64,000 bases of DNA from Paenibacillus macerans (GTDB taxonomy: Bacteria > Bacillota > Bacilli > Paenibacillales > Paenibacillaceae), in assembly GCF_900454495.1 (NCBI RefSeq), contig NZ_UGSI01000001.1:1426001-1490000 (forward strand), written 5' to 3'. The notes beneath the pieces are model-generated. The model saw only the letters and a list, made by a program, of their open reading frames with translations, was not told where the DNA came from and searched no databases. Shown here in pieces: positions 8,576-16,812 of this stretch; position 1 is the stretch's first letter, and every line of letters begins with the position of its first letter. A program made the translations under genes and the position numbers.

Positions 8576-9985
8576 CTAAAAACGAAAATATAAAAACGGA
8601 TTATAGGTTTCATTGACTAAATACGCCGTGGATAAAAACAACAGCAGCAGGTGCGTACCCAAAGCCGCGGCGCTGCCCCAATGCCCCCGTCTCCTCCGGA
8701 AACGCAGCAGCAGAAGGCGCGGTAACGGCGTTGCGCATAACATGAGCAGGATCAGCCAGCCGGAATAGGCGGACAGATCGTAAAGCGCCTGACGATCGGC
8801 AAGGCCATGCGCGCCGAACCCGAACATCGTTCCGAGAAAATGGGCAGCGATCCCCAGGTTTTCGTATTCGAAAAACACCCAGCCGATGATAACAGCCGCC
8901 AGCGTATAGACGTGTCCGGCAAAACGCGGGAGCCGGTGCAGCCCTTTTAGCAAAAACAGCTTTTCGAACGTAACCAGGCAGCCGAAATAAAGACCCCAGA
9001 CGATAAAATTCCAGCTCGCTCCATGCCACAATCCGGTTAAAAACCACACCGCAAGCAGGTTGCGCAGCTGCTTGGGCAGGCCTTGCCGGTTGCCGCCGAG
9101 CGGAATGTAGACATACTCCCGGAACCAGGAGCCCAGGGAAATATGCCATCTGCGCCAAAATTCCGTGATGCTCCGGGATATATACGGATAATTGAAGTTT
9201 TTCATAAATTCAAACCCGAACATTTTTCCGAGACCGCGGGCCATATCGGAATATCCGCTGAAATCGAAGTAAATTTGCAGGGCAAACGCCGCAATCCCGA
9301 GCCAGGCGGAAAGCACGCTCAGCTCCCCCGGCGGCGCCGCTTTGACATTCGCCCACAGCAGGCCGATATTGTTGGCCAGCAGCACTTTTTTGGCGAGACC
9401 GCGGATAAACAATTCCGCTCCCGCGCCAAACCGGCCAAGCGTCATGCGGCGGGAAACTAATTGCCGGGCGATGTCGCCGTATTTGACGATCGGACCGGCC
9501 ACAAGCTGCGGGAACATCGCCACGTAAGCGCCAAAAGCGATCGGACTGCGCTGCGCAGGCACTTTGCCGCGATAGACGTCGATGACATAAGACATCGTTT
9601 GGAACGTATAGAAGGAGATGCCCACCGGCAGCGGAAGATCGGCCGCAGGCAAGCCTAAATGCAACAACCGTTTCAAGTTGTCGATGGCAAATCCGGCGTA
9701 TTTGAAAAAGCACAACAGCCCTAAATTGCCTGCAATGGAGCCGATAAAGATCGCCCGGGCGAGCGCTTTGCGCTCCCGGTACTTCTCGATCAGCAAGCCA
9801 TTGGCATAGTCGAACACGGTCGAAAAGATCATGATGAAAATATATAACGGCTCCCCCCAAGCGTAAAATACCAGGCTTGCCCCGAGCAGGACACCGTTTC
9901 GAAACCGTTGGGGCGACAAATAGTAGATAAGTATCGTAGCCGGCAAAAAATAAAACAGGAAGATCAGACTGCTAAATACCAACAC
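8576..9985 (-). CDS. MBOAT-family O-acyltransferase (AlgI-like)
   Basis: The 469-residue protein has about ten membrane segments and the MBOAT catalytic region (FWRRWHISLGSWFREYVYIP, then LTGLWHGASWNF with the active-site His). AlgI-type MBOATs pass acyl groups across the membrane for O-acylation of extracellular polymers. It starts at GTG 9985 behind GGGGGG. The SGNH lipoprotein gene lies upstream and the DHHW gene 45 bp downstream, giving a compact O-acylation operon. The acceptor polymer is not identifiable here. Confidence 0.92.
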   Translation of the reverse strand: MLVFSSLIFLFYFLPATILIYYLSPQRFRNGVLLGASLVFYAWGEPLYIFIMIFSTVFDYANGLLIEKYRERKALARAIFIGSIAGNLGLLCFFKYAGFAIDNLKRLLHLGLPAADLPLPVGISFYTFQTMSYVIDVYRGKVPAQRSPIAFGAYVAMFPQLVAGPIVKYGDIARQLVSRRMTLGRFGAGAELFIRGLAKKVLLANNIGLLWANVKAAPPGELSVLSAWLGIAAFALQIYFDFSGYSDMARGLGKMFGFEFMKNFNYPYISRSITEFWRRWHISLGSWFREYVYIPLGGNRQGLPKQLRNLLAVWFLTGLWHGASWNFIVWGLYFGCLVTFEKLFLLKGLHRLPRFAGHVYTLAAVIIGWVFFEYENLGIAAHFLGTMFGFGAHGLADRQALYDLSAYSGWLILLMLCATPLPRLLLLRFRRRRGHWGSAAALGTHLLLLFLSTAYLVNETYNPFLYFRF

Positions 9986-10036
9986 TCATCCCCCCTGCCT
10001 CGCTGGATCGGCGGGGACGGAAGTACATGGCCGCCG

Positions 10037-10717
10037 TCACTCCACTCGGCCCTTCAAAGCGTCCAGCATTAGCGTATAGAACCCCTGCCTAAAGTGAATG
10101 CCGTCCGTATCGTACAGCTCCGGATGATCCGCGAGAATCGGGGTCAAATCGACAAACGCGGCTTGCTCCTTGGCGGCCATCTCTTTCAGTTTCTCATTAA
10201 AATCGGAGATGTTTTGGTAGCGGGGCTCTTTCTCCCGCGCCTCATCCGTAACGGGAGTTACCGACAAAACCGTAATGTCGGCCTGCGGAAGCTTATTTTT
10301 GATCGCTTCGATCAAGGCGGTGTAATGCTTAACCGCGTATTCCTGCGGGTTATCCGTCGGCCAGAGGATGTCATCCGAACCCAACTGGATAAAAATATGC
10401 TCGGGATTTCTCCGCATCAGTTCGTCGAGATCCTCCATCGCGAATTCCGCTGTTTTTCCCGCACCGGCCAGTACGTTCTCTTCATCCAGCACATCATGAT
10501 ACGACAAGCCTTCCGTGATGGAATCCCCCAGAAATACGCTGCTTTGAAACCGCGAAGCGAGCGTGGCTTGCGCTGCATCCGCGGAAATCTCCACTTGCGC
10601 CTGTCCGGCTGAAACCGGATTGCCGGAAGCCGGGTGTGGCTCTCCTTCTTGTTGTCCGCACGCCGCAAGCGATATTAAAGCGATCCCGGCCAACAAAATA
10701 CAGAGCGTCTTTCTCAT
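10037..10717 (-). CDS. SGNH/GDSL-hydrolase lipoprotein
   Basis: The lipobox LAAC (Cys 20) shows export and lipid anchoring. Block I (VFLGDSITEGL) carries the catalytic Ser and block V (DTDGIHF) the Asp and His. Block III, normally GxND with an oxyanion-hole Asn, reads LGSDDI, so that Asn is replaced. This is the first gene of the MBOAT/DHHW/DUF4358 cluster and probably adds or removes O-acyl groups on the same polymer. It is separated from the kinase gene upstream by a terminator and so should have its own promoter. Confidence 0.85.
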   Translation of the reverse strand: MRKTLCILLAGIALISLAACGQQEGEPHPASGNPVSAGQAQVEISADAAQATLASRFQSSVFLGDSITEGLSYHDVLDEENVLAGAGKTAEFAMEDLDELMRRNPEHIFIQLGSDDILWPTDNPQEYAVKHYTALIEAIKNKLPQADITVLSVTPVTDEAREKEPRYQNISDFNEKLKEMAAKEQAAFVDLTPILADHPELYDTDGIHFRQGFYTLMLDALKGRVE

Positions 10718-10813
10718 TTTCGTTCACATTCCTCTCAGGTTGTTTTTCTTTCGCACCTTGATAGGATAGTTGAGAGAAATGCAGACCAGGTGCAGATCAA
10801 ATCAATATAAGTT

Positions 10814-10841
10814 AAAAAAGCGCAGAACCGAAGCTCTACGC
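10814..10841 (-). terminator. Intrinsic terminator after the second sensor kinase
   Basis: On the minus strand a 9-bp stem (GCGTAGAGC with GTTCTGCGC, containing G-T pairs) with a TTCG tetraloop is followed by six T. It overlaps the kinase stop codon. Confidence 0.9.
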
Positions 10842-12665
10842 TTGTTTGCGCAAATAAAAGTAAAATAAAACCCCATCCGCCGTATTCGCCACGCCAAAGG
10901 GCAGACCGTGCAGCTCCAATATTTTTTTGGCGATCGCCAGGCCCAGCCCAGTTCCGCCGGTCGAAGGATTTCGGGAAGGCTCCCCGCGGTAAAAGCGATC
11001 CCACACCTTTTCCAACTGCGCCTCCGGGATATGAACACCGCGGTTCTCCACGCTCACCTTTACGGAATCCGCCTCTTCGGCAGCCGTGACGAGGATGGAT
11101 TCCCCTACCGGCGTATAACGAATCGCGTTGGTCAGGAAATTGACCAAAACCTGCTCAATGCGGTGCCGGTTGGCCACGACTTCGGCCTGCGCCATTCGAG
11201 TCGACAGCCGCAGCCGCTTGTCCGCGAGCTCCGGGGCCAGTTTACCGCAAACCCGCTCGATCGCATGGCCGATTTCAAACGGTTCCTGCTGCATTTTGTA
11301 CGTGCCCGACTCGTATTTCGCCAGCTCCAGCATATCCGCGATTGATAAGATCATGCCGTTTACTTCTTCTTCCATCGCCGCAAAATAATAGTCCCGCTTA
11401 TGGCCGGCCACCCCGTCCTTGAGTACGGCCAAACAGCTTTGGATGACGCTCAGCGGAGTTTTCAGCTCATGCGACACTCCGGCGATAAACTCCTTCCGCG
11501 TGTGCTCCAATTGCTTTTCCTTCTCAATGTCCCGCTCCAGCTGCAGAATATGAGAATTTAACCGCTCGGACAGCTCGTTGATGCTGGCGGACAGTTGTCC
11601 CACTTCATCCTTGCCGCTCACCGGCAGCTTCTCGGAGAAATCGAGGCGGGCGATTTTTTGCGTGGTCCGGTTGATGCGCAGCAAAGGCCGGGCAATCCGG
11701 GTGGAAAAGTATAGCGAGGCCAGCACCGCGAGCAGCAATGCGGCGATTACAATATAAACGTAATAATTTTGCATCACCGCTGCGGCTTCGCTGACGGGTT
11801 GAAGCGACGTCAGCGCGAAGATATAAGAGGACTTGCCTTCCCGATCCTGGATACGCTCCACGAACAACTTATAGTTCACATCGTTTTCCGCAAAATTCAT
11901 CACCTCGCCGTTTCCGTCAACGGCGAAATCACCGTACAGCAGGTCCGCCTGAAAAGCTTTGACCCGCTCCAGAAACAAACGGTTCGTATAACGGGAGACG
12001 CCGGCTCCTTCCGGCAGCGCAAGTTTCGTGATCGTCCCCTGGACCAGCGCCGAAGGATATTTTTCATGATATTGCACCGGGCTCTCAAAGCGCGGGACAA
12101 CCTCGTATTCCTTATTGGCCAGCAGCGTATTTTCCAGACGGTTTTCCTCTCTTAAGCCGGAAACGCCCCTGGCCATCCGCTGCGGAATCAGGCGCCCCTT
12201 CATCATAAGACCCTCGATCGCGATCGGCTGGCCTTCCTGGACCCAGGTACCGCCGAAAGCGTACAGCGGATTGTCGGCGCTAAAATCGTCCACATTCGCC
12301 ACAGTGTAAAGCGGAATCGTCAGCGTTTGGCCGTCAAGGTCAGGGAAACCTTCAGCCTGTTCCAGCCGGACCTCCATCTCAAAATCGGCGGAGTACTGCA
12401 GATACCCCATTTCGTCCAACGCCGCGATCCAGATGTTATGCTCCCGGTAAAATTTCTGCTCCAGTTCGGCCGCGGCGTTTGGTTTCCCGCCCGTTTTCAT
12501 GTAGTCCTGCTTGAACGTTTGAACGGCGGCCTTGACGTCCGACACTTTTTGATGCATATAAAATTGTTTGAAAAACACGGTTTGCGCGGCGAAAATCATT
12601 GCAACGAGAAATAGGCAAAGCGCCGTCGTCAGCAAAAACAGCTTGAGGACGATTCCTTTTAACAT
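10836..12665 (-). CDS. Membrane sensor histidine kinase
   Basis: The 609-residue protein has an N-terminal membrane segment (6-29), a large extracellular region of about 260 residues, a second membrane segment near 305-325, a HAMP domain, an H-box (AGVSHELKTPLS), an N-box (NFLTNAIRYT), and ATP-binding boxes including GGTGLGLAIAKK. The G1 box reads ENRGVHIP instead of the usual DxGxGI, an atypical form also seen in some functional kinases. Its ATG overlaps the regulator stop by 7 bp. The terminator at its end isolates it from the O-acylation genes. Confidence 0.93.
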   Translation of the reverse strand: MLKGIVLKLFLLTTALCLFLVAMIFAAQTVFFKQFYMHQKVSDVKAAVQTFKQDYMKTGGKPNAAAELEQKFYREHNIWIAALDEMGYLQYSADFEMEVRLEQAEGFPDLDGQTLTIPLYTVANVDDFSADNPLYAFGGTWVQEGQPIAIEGLMMKGRLIPQRMARGVSGLREENRLENTLLANKEYEVVPRFESPVQYHEKYPSALVQGTITKLALPEGAGVSRYTNRLFLERVKAFQADLLYGDFAVDGNGEVMNFAENDVNYKLFVERIQDREGKSSYIFALTSLQPVSEAAAVMQNYYVYIVIAALLLAVLASLYFSTRIARPLLRINRTTQKIARLDFSEKLPVSGKDEVGQLSASINELSERLNSHILQLERDIEKEKQLEHTRKEFIAGVSHELKTPLSVIQSCLAVLKDGVAGHKRDYYFAAMEEEVNGMILSIADMLELAKYESGTYKMQQEPFEIGHAIERVCGKLAPELADKRLRLSTRMAQAEVVANRHRIEQVLVNFLTNAIRYTPVGESILVTAAEEADSVKVSVENRGVHIPEAQLEKVWDRFYRGEPSRNPSTGGTGLGLAIAKKILELHGLPFGVANTADGVLFYFYLRKQA

Positions 12666-13339
12666 GGCCGATCCTCAAATTTGTACCCGGCGCGTACCAC
12701 GGTCACGATGCATTGGGCCTTGTCGCCCAATTTCGCCCGCAAATTGCGCATATGGCTGTTGATCGTCCGTTCATCGCCGGGAAAATCGTATCCCCATATT
12801 TTCGCCATCAATTGCTCCCGAGTCACGATCGTCCCTTTGTTTTTCGTGAGGTACGCTAAAATTTCGAATTCCGTGTACGTTAGACTGCAGTCTGCCCCGT
12901 CAATCGTTACTGAGCGGGAAGGCAGGTGCAGCGCGATCCCGGCCCCACCCAAAGTGTCCTTTTCTTGCCCGGGCATATGGCGAGGTTCCAGAAAACGTTT
13001 GGCCCGGGCCAGCAAAACAGGCGGGCTGCACGGCTTGACGACGTAATCGTCCGCGCCCAGCTCGAAGCCGAGCAAGGTATCGTCCTCGTCCGAACGGGCC
13101 GTCAGCATGATGACCGGAACGTCCGACACCTTGCGGACCCGCCGGCACACCGCCCAGCCGTCCAATTCAGGCAGCATGATGTCGAGAATGATCAATTGGA
13201 CTTTATGCTGTCCGAACAATGCCAGCGCCTCTTTCCCGTCACCCGCCTCCAATACCTTGTATCCTTCATTAAGGAAGTAATCTTTGATAATTTCCCGTAA
13301 AAGAAGCTTATCTTCGACAATCAGAATTGTTTTTGACAT
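12659..13339 (-). CDS. OmpR/PhoB-family response regulator
   Basis: Receiver (ILIVEDKLLL, phospho-acceptor in LIILDIMLPE, Lys in VVKPC) plus winged helix (TVVRAGYKFED end). The start MSKTIL at 13339 has GAGAGG 7 bp ahead; a longer frame to 13438 runs back through the AraC coding sequence and is rejected. The last codons of the upstream AraC frame contain this ribosome-binding site, so the two genes were once translationally coupled. It pairs with the kinase encoded immediately downstream. Confidence 0.93.
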   Translation of the reverse strand: MSKTILIVEDKLLLREIIKDYFLNEGYKVLEAGDGKEALALFGQHKVQLIILDIMLPELDGWAVCRRVRKVSDVPVIMLTARSDEDDTLLGFELGADDYVVKPCSPPVLLARAKRFLEPRHMPGQEKDTLGGAGIALHLPSRSVTIDGADCSLTYTEFEILAYLTKNKGTIVTREQLMAKIWGYDFPGDERTINSHMRNLRAKLGDKAQCIVTVVRAGYKFEDRPC

Positions 13340-13343
13340 GGTT

Positions 13344-13860
13344 CTACCTCTCGTTATGTATTGTGCTTTTGGATTTGCGGTATTCCTTGGGTGTTTTTCT
13401 ATAATGCTTTTTGAAGGACTGAATGAAATGATTGGCATGGTTGAAACCCACTCTACGGGCTATTTCTGAAATCGTACAGTCCGTATCAACCAATAATTCG
13501 GTGCTTTTTTTGATGCGATATTTAATTAAATAGTCATAAGGAGTCGTATGCAGTGTTTTCTTGAAACTGCGGTTGCACTCAGAGACACTCAGATGCGCGG
13601 CTTCGGCAATTTCCGGTAAAGTGATGCTGTCGGCGTAGTTCTGATGGATATAACTGATCATTAATTGAATTCTTTCTTGCTGTTGTTTGAATATTTAGGC
13701 GATTCCTCGGAAGAAAGCGTAATATTGGATATCATCGTGAACCAGAACTGCACGGTTTTCATGGAAACCTTATATTCCCACCCCCAGGATTTTTTTGTTC
13801 AAACATTTTCTTTATATCCCAGAGCATCCCTATCATTTCAAGTTGCCATTTCACGTCTGG
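13344..13860 (-). pseudogene. AraC-family regulator broken by two frameshifts
   Basis: The 3' part (13661-13344) encodes a complete AraC double helix-turn-helix (LPEIAEAAHLSVSECNRSFK, then CTISEIARRVGFNHANHFI). Upstream coding continues in other frames: one segment reads WEYKVSMKTVQFWFTMISNI then TLSSEESPKY (about 13785-13695), and before it PDVKWQLEMIGMLWDIKKMF then EQK (about 13857-13795). Joining them needs one extra base in the A7 run near 13795 and one in the TATTC region near 13692. The sensory N-terminal domain is further degraded; remnants may reach 14035. It directly precedes the response regulator. Either a real decay or homopolymer sequencing errors. Confidence 0.65.
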
Positions 13861-14069
13861 CTTGATTACTAGAGACAAAAATAAAGAATTGGTAAAGGGA
13901 AGAACATAATTCTTTTCCATAGTACTGTTCGCAAAAAATCCTAACTTTTTCCCAATTCATTGGAGGATTGTTCAGCATGTTGGGAATGGGGATGTATTTC
14001 TGGGCAAAATCCAGAATAAACCGGCCCAACCGCAAGGGTGCGATTAGACCGAAAGATAGAAGTCAGGAT

Positions 14070-16361
14070 TTAGTTGGATGATGCTTCTGACGGCTCGGCG
14101 TGCAGAAGCTCAAGCTTTCCGGTTGAACGGTCGACCAGGGCGATCCGCCCCTTAATCTCTCCGCCTGCCCGCTTAAAGGTTAACAGCTGGGTCTGGCCTT
14201 TGGTCAGAAGCGCATTTAGCATGGAAGCGGAAATTTTCTTTCCGGCAAACTCTTTCCAAATGACGAAGCCGCAGCCCTGCTTGTAATGCGTGCAGCCGTA
14301 GCCTTTGCGGCCTTCGATGATCTGGCCGCCGCAGCCTTCCCGCGGGCAAGGGGCGAGCGCCTGCAGCCCCGGGCCAGCCGCTGGCTTGGCTGCGGAGCCT
14401 GGCGAAGCCGCCGCGCTGGCCGAGCCGGCCGCTCCTTTGGCGGGACGGCCCGTCGGGCCGGCTTTCGCGGTTTTTCCGCGCCCGCGTCCCGCTGGTTTGT
14501 CTCCGTCCGCCGTGCCGAACAAGGCAGCGTCCGCTTTTTGCTGCGTCCGCACCTTTTCGATGATCGACACCGTAAACCGCCGCACATTGTCCATGAACTT
14601 GTCCGGAGTCGCTTCCCCGCGGGAAATTTGGTACAGCCGTCTCTCCCATTGGCCGGTCATTTCCGGAGAAGTCAGCAGCTCGACGCCGGCGCGGCGGATC
14701 AGCTCCACGGCCGTCCGGCCTTTTTGCGTGACGGTGATCCTTTTGCCTTGCATCGTGATGTAGCCGACTTTTTTGAGCCGCTCAATCGTCGCCGCCCGCG
14801 TGGCCGGCGTGCCGAGCCCGGCATCCTTCATCGCTTCGCGCAGCTCCTCGTTTTCAAGCTGCTTTCCCGCACTTTCCATCGCTTTAAGCAGCGTCCCCTC
14901 GGTATAATGCTTCGGCGGCTGGGTCGCTTTCTCTTTGGCCTGGGCCTCCGTACATTGGACCGGCTGGTTCCGGTCGATTTGAAACGGCTCGCTGACCAGT
15001 TCCTCGGCTTCTTCCTCTTCGTCCTTTTTCTTGCCGCGTCCGCCCGGTTTAGAGGCCTCGTCGCCGGGGAGGCACACTTTCCAACCCAGGGAAAGCAGCT
15101 CTTTTACGTTCGTTTTGAACGTCTCTCCCTCCACCTCGGTCAACACGGTATGCTGCTTGTACTCGGCCGGCGGATAAAAATGCGCAAGGAACCGGCGGAC
15201 GACGAGGTCGTATACGTTTTGCTCCTCTTTGCTTAAATTGCCCGGCCGTTTTAGCGTGGGCAATATCGCATGGTGATCTTCCACGCGCGCTGGATTGCAC
15301 ACGGATTTGTTGCCCACATGCACCAGCTTCGGATTGCCGCCTTCGGCCAGCGTTTGATACGGCGTCGATTTAAGCATATGAAAAACTTTGTGCATCCCGT
15401 CGATATTTTGTTCCGTCACATAGTTGGAGCTTGTCCGCGGATAAGAAATGACTTTATGGCGCTCGTACAGCGCCTGCGCCAGATCGAGCGTTTTTTTGGC
15501 GGAATAGCCGTATTTGGCGTTGGCTTCCCGCTGCAGCAGCGTCAGATCGTACAGCTTGTACGGATATTCTTTCGTTTCTTTGACTTCGTATTCGGCGATG
15601 CGTCCGGCTTTTCCCCGCACTTTATCGGCGATGGCCTTCGCTTTATCCGCGTCGGTCAGCCGCTCCCCTTGCCAAGTTCCGGCGTACTTGCGGGTGTCCT
15701 GCGCAAATTCCGCCTTGATTTCGTAATACGTCAGGGAATCGAAATTTTCAATCTCTTTCTGCCGGTCATAGATGAGCGCCAGCACCGGAGTTTGTACCCG
15801 GCCGACGGACAGCAGCTCCCGATGCTTGGTTGTGAACGCTCGCGTAGCGTTCATGCCGATCAGCCAATCGGCCTCACTGCGCGCCCTGGCGGCGAGCGTC
15901 AAATTTTCAAACTCCGCGGCCTCATGCAGCTCCGCGAAGCCCTTGGCGATGCTTTCGCTGGTCAAATCGGAGATCCACAGCCGTTTGACCGGCTGGGACA
16001 AACGGAGCTGCTGCTGGATCAAAGCGAAAATATACTGCCCCTCGCGCGCGGCGTCGCACGCGTTGACGATTTGGCCGCAGCGTTTGGCCAGCTCGCCGAT
16101 CGTCTTCAATTGATCTTTCGTTCTTGGGTTCGGCACGATTTTAAACCGTTCCGGCATGATCGGCAAATCGCCGAAATTCCATCGTTTATACTTGTCGTCA
16201 TAGGCGTCTGGTTCGGCAAGTTCGAGCAGATGGCCGATCGCCCACGTGATGATGTACCGTTCCCCTTCCAGATAGGATCGATTGTTTTTCGCTTTCGGTT
16301 CGATAACGGCGGCGATCGTCCGCCCCATATCCGGTTTCTCGGCAATCACGAGCGTTTTCAT
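14070..16361 (-). CDS. topB: DNA topoisomerase III (type IA)
   Basis: The 763-residue enzyme cuts and rejoins single DNA strands to relax or decatenate DNA. The Toprim domain starts at residue 1 (VIAEKPDMGRT) and contains DAAREGQ, where Bacillus TopB has DAGREGE; the active-site Tyr lies in SYPRTSSNYV. After residue 620 comes an Ala/Gly/Pro/Lys-rich linker of about 45 residues, then a small Cys-containing C-terminal domain (CPREGCGGQIIEGRKGYGC). The start at 16361 has GAGGG about 10 bp ahead; a 24-residue longer frame has no support. It is monocistronic. Confidence 0.92.
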   Translation of the reverse strand: MKTLVIAEKPDMGRTIAAVIEPKAKNNRSYLEGERYIITWAIGHLLELAEPDAYDDKYKRWNFGDLPIMPERFKIVPNPRTKDQLKTIGELAKRCGQIVNACDAAREGQYIFALIQQQLRLSQPVKRLWISDLTSESIAKGFAELHEAAEFENLTLAARARSEADWLIGMNATRAFTTKHRELLSVGRVQTPVLALIYDRQKEIENFDSLTYYEIKAEFAQDTRKYAGTWQGERLTDADKAKAIADKVRGKAGRIAEYEVKETKEYPYKLYDLTLLQREANAKYGYSAKKTLDLAQALYERHKVISYPRTSSNYVTEQNIDGMHKVFHMLKSTPYQTLAEGGNPKLVHVGNKSVCNPARVEDHHAILPTLKRPGNLSKEEQNVYDLVVRRFLAHFYPPAEYKQHTVLTEVEGETFKTNVKELLSLGWKVCLPGDEASKPGGRGKKKDEEEEAEELVSEPFQIDRNQPVQCTEAQAKEKATQPPKHYTEGTLLKAMESAGKQLENEELREAMKDAGLGTPATRAATIERLKKVGYITMQGKRITVTQKGRTAVELIRRAGVELLTSPEMTGQWERRLYQISRGEATPDKFMDNVRRFTVSIIEKVRTQQKADAALFGTADGDKPAGRGRGKTAKAGPTGRPAKGAAGSASAAASPGSAAKPAAGPGLQALAPCPREGCGGQIIEGRKGYGCTHYKQGCGFVIWKEFAGKKISASMLNALLTKGQTQLLTFKRAGGEIKGRIALVDRSTGKLELLHAEPSEASSN

Positions 16362-16540
16362 GCTTGAACGTCCCTCTTTCTCTGTCTTTCCGTCTCTTTT
16401 TCTACAGGTGTCCCTACCTTGACTTTTGCCCATTCAACCATAAATCATAAGCGAAGCGTGCGGTGGGATGATTCCCTCCGGTATCGGGAGTTAACGGCAT
16501 TTTATGACGTTACTTTACTGTTTTGGCCACATCCGCATAA

Positions 16541-16690
16541 AATAGAGGAATTTAATGTCCTTATTTCTTCGGCCGCATCTTTAAAAAGCCTTTATTTCCG
16601 ATTAGCTTCAAAAATAACGCCATAAAATTCCCTTAAGCCGTTAAAAAGGGCGATTTCTCCACTGATAGCGACACTTTTTACCGTTATTTC
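16541..16690 (+). repeat. A/T-rich dispersed intergenic repeat, copy R2
   Basis: The 450-bp gap between topB and gltD contains AATAGAGGAATTTAATGTCC then TTATTT, and ends CTTTTTACCGTTATTTC, matching the opening and closing of copy R1 (6721-6876) in the same orientation. Internal motifs AGCCTTTATTTCCG and AAAATAACGCC are variants of the same unit. Nothing else is recognised in 16362-16540 apart from possible topB promoter sequence. Confidence 0.6.
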
Positions 16691-16722
16691 AGCGCGCACC
16701 ACACAAGAAACGGGCAGCACCT

Positions 16723-16751
16723 AAAAAAGAGCCGCGCTTCGCGCAGCTCTT
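16723..16751 (-). terminator. Intrinsic terminator of gltD
   Basis: Minus-strand stem AAGAGCtGCG / CGCgGCTCTT with a GAAG loop, then six T, 60 bp after the gltD stop. Confidence 0.85.
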
Positions 16752-16812
16752 GTAAGCTTTTACTATTATATCACAACTTTTGAGGTTAATAGAATGACGT
16801 TTTAAACGAATG

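Noticed and set aside
13838..14035. A separate 65-residue minus-strand gene upstream of the AraC fragment
   Set aside because: It has only a TTG start without a good ribosome-binding site and ends where AraC-like coding continues in another frame, so it is treated as a remnant of the broken AraC gene.
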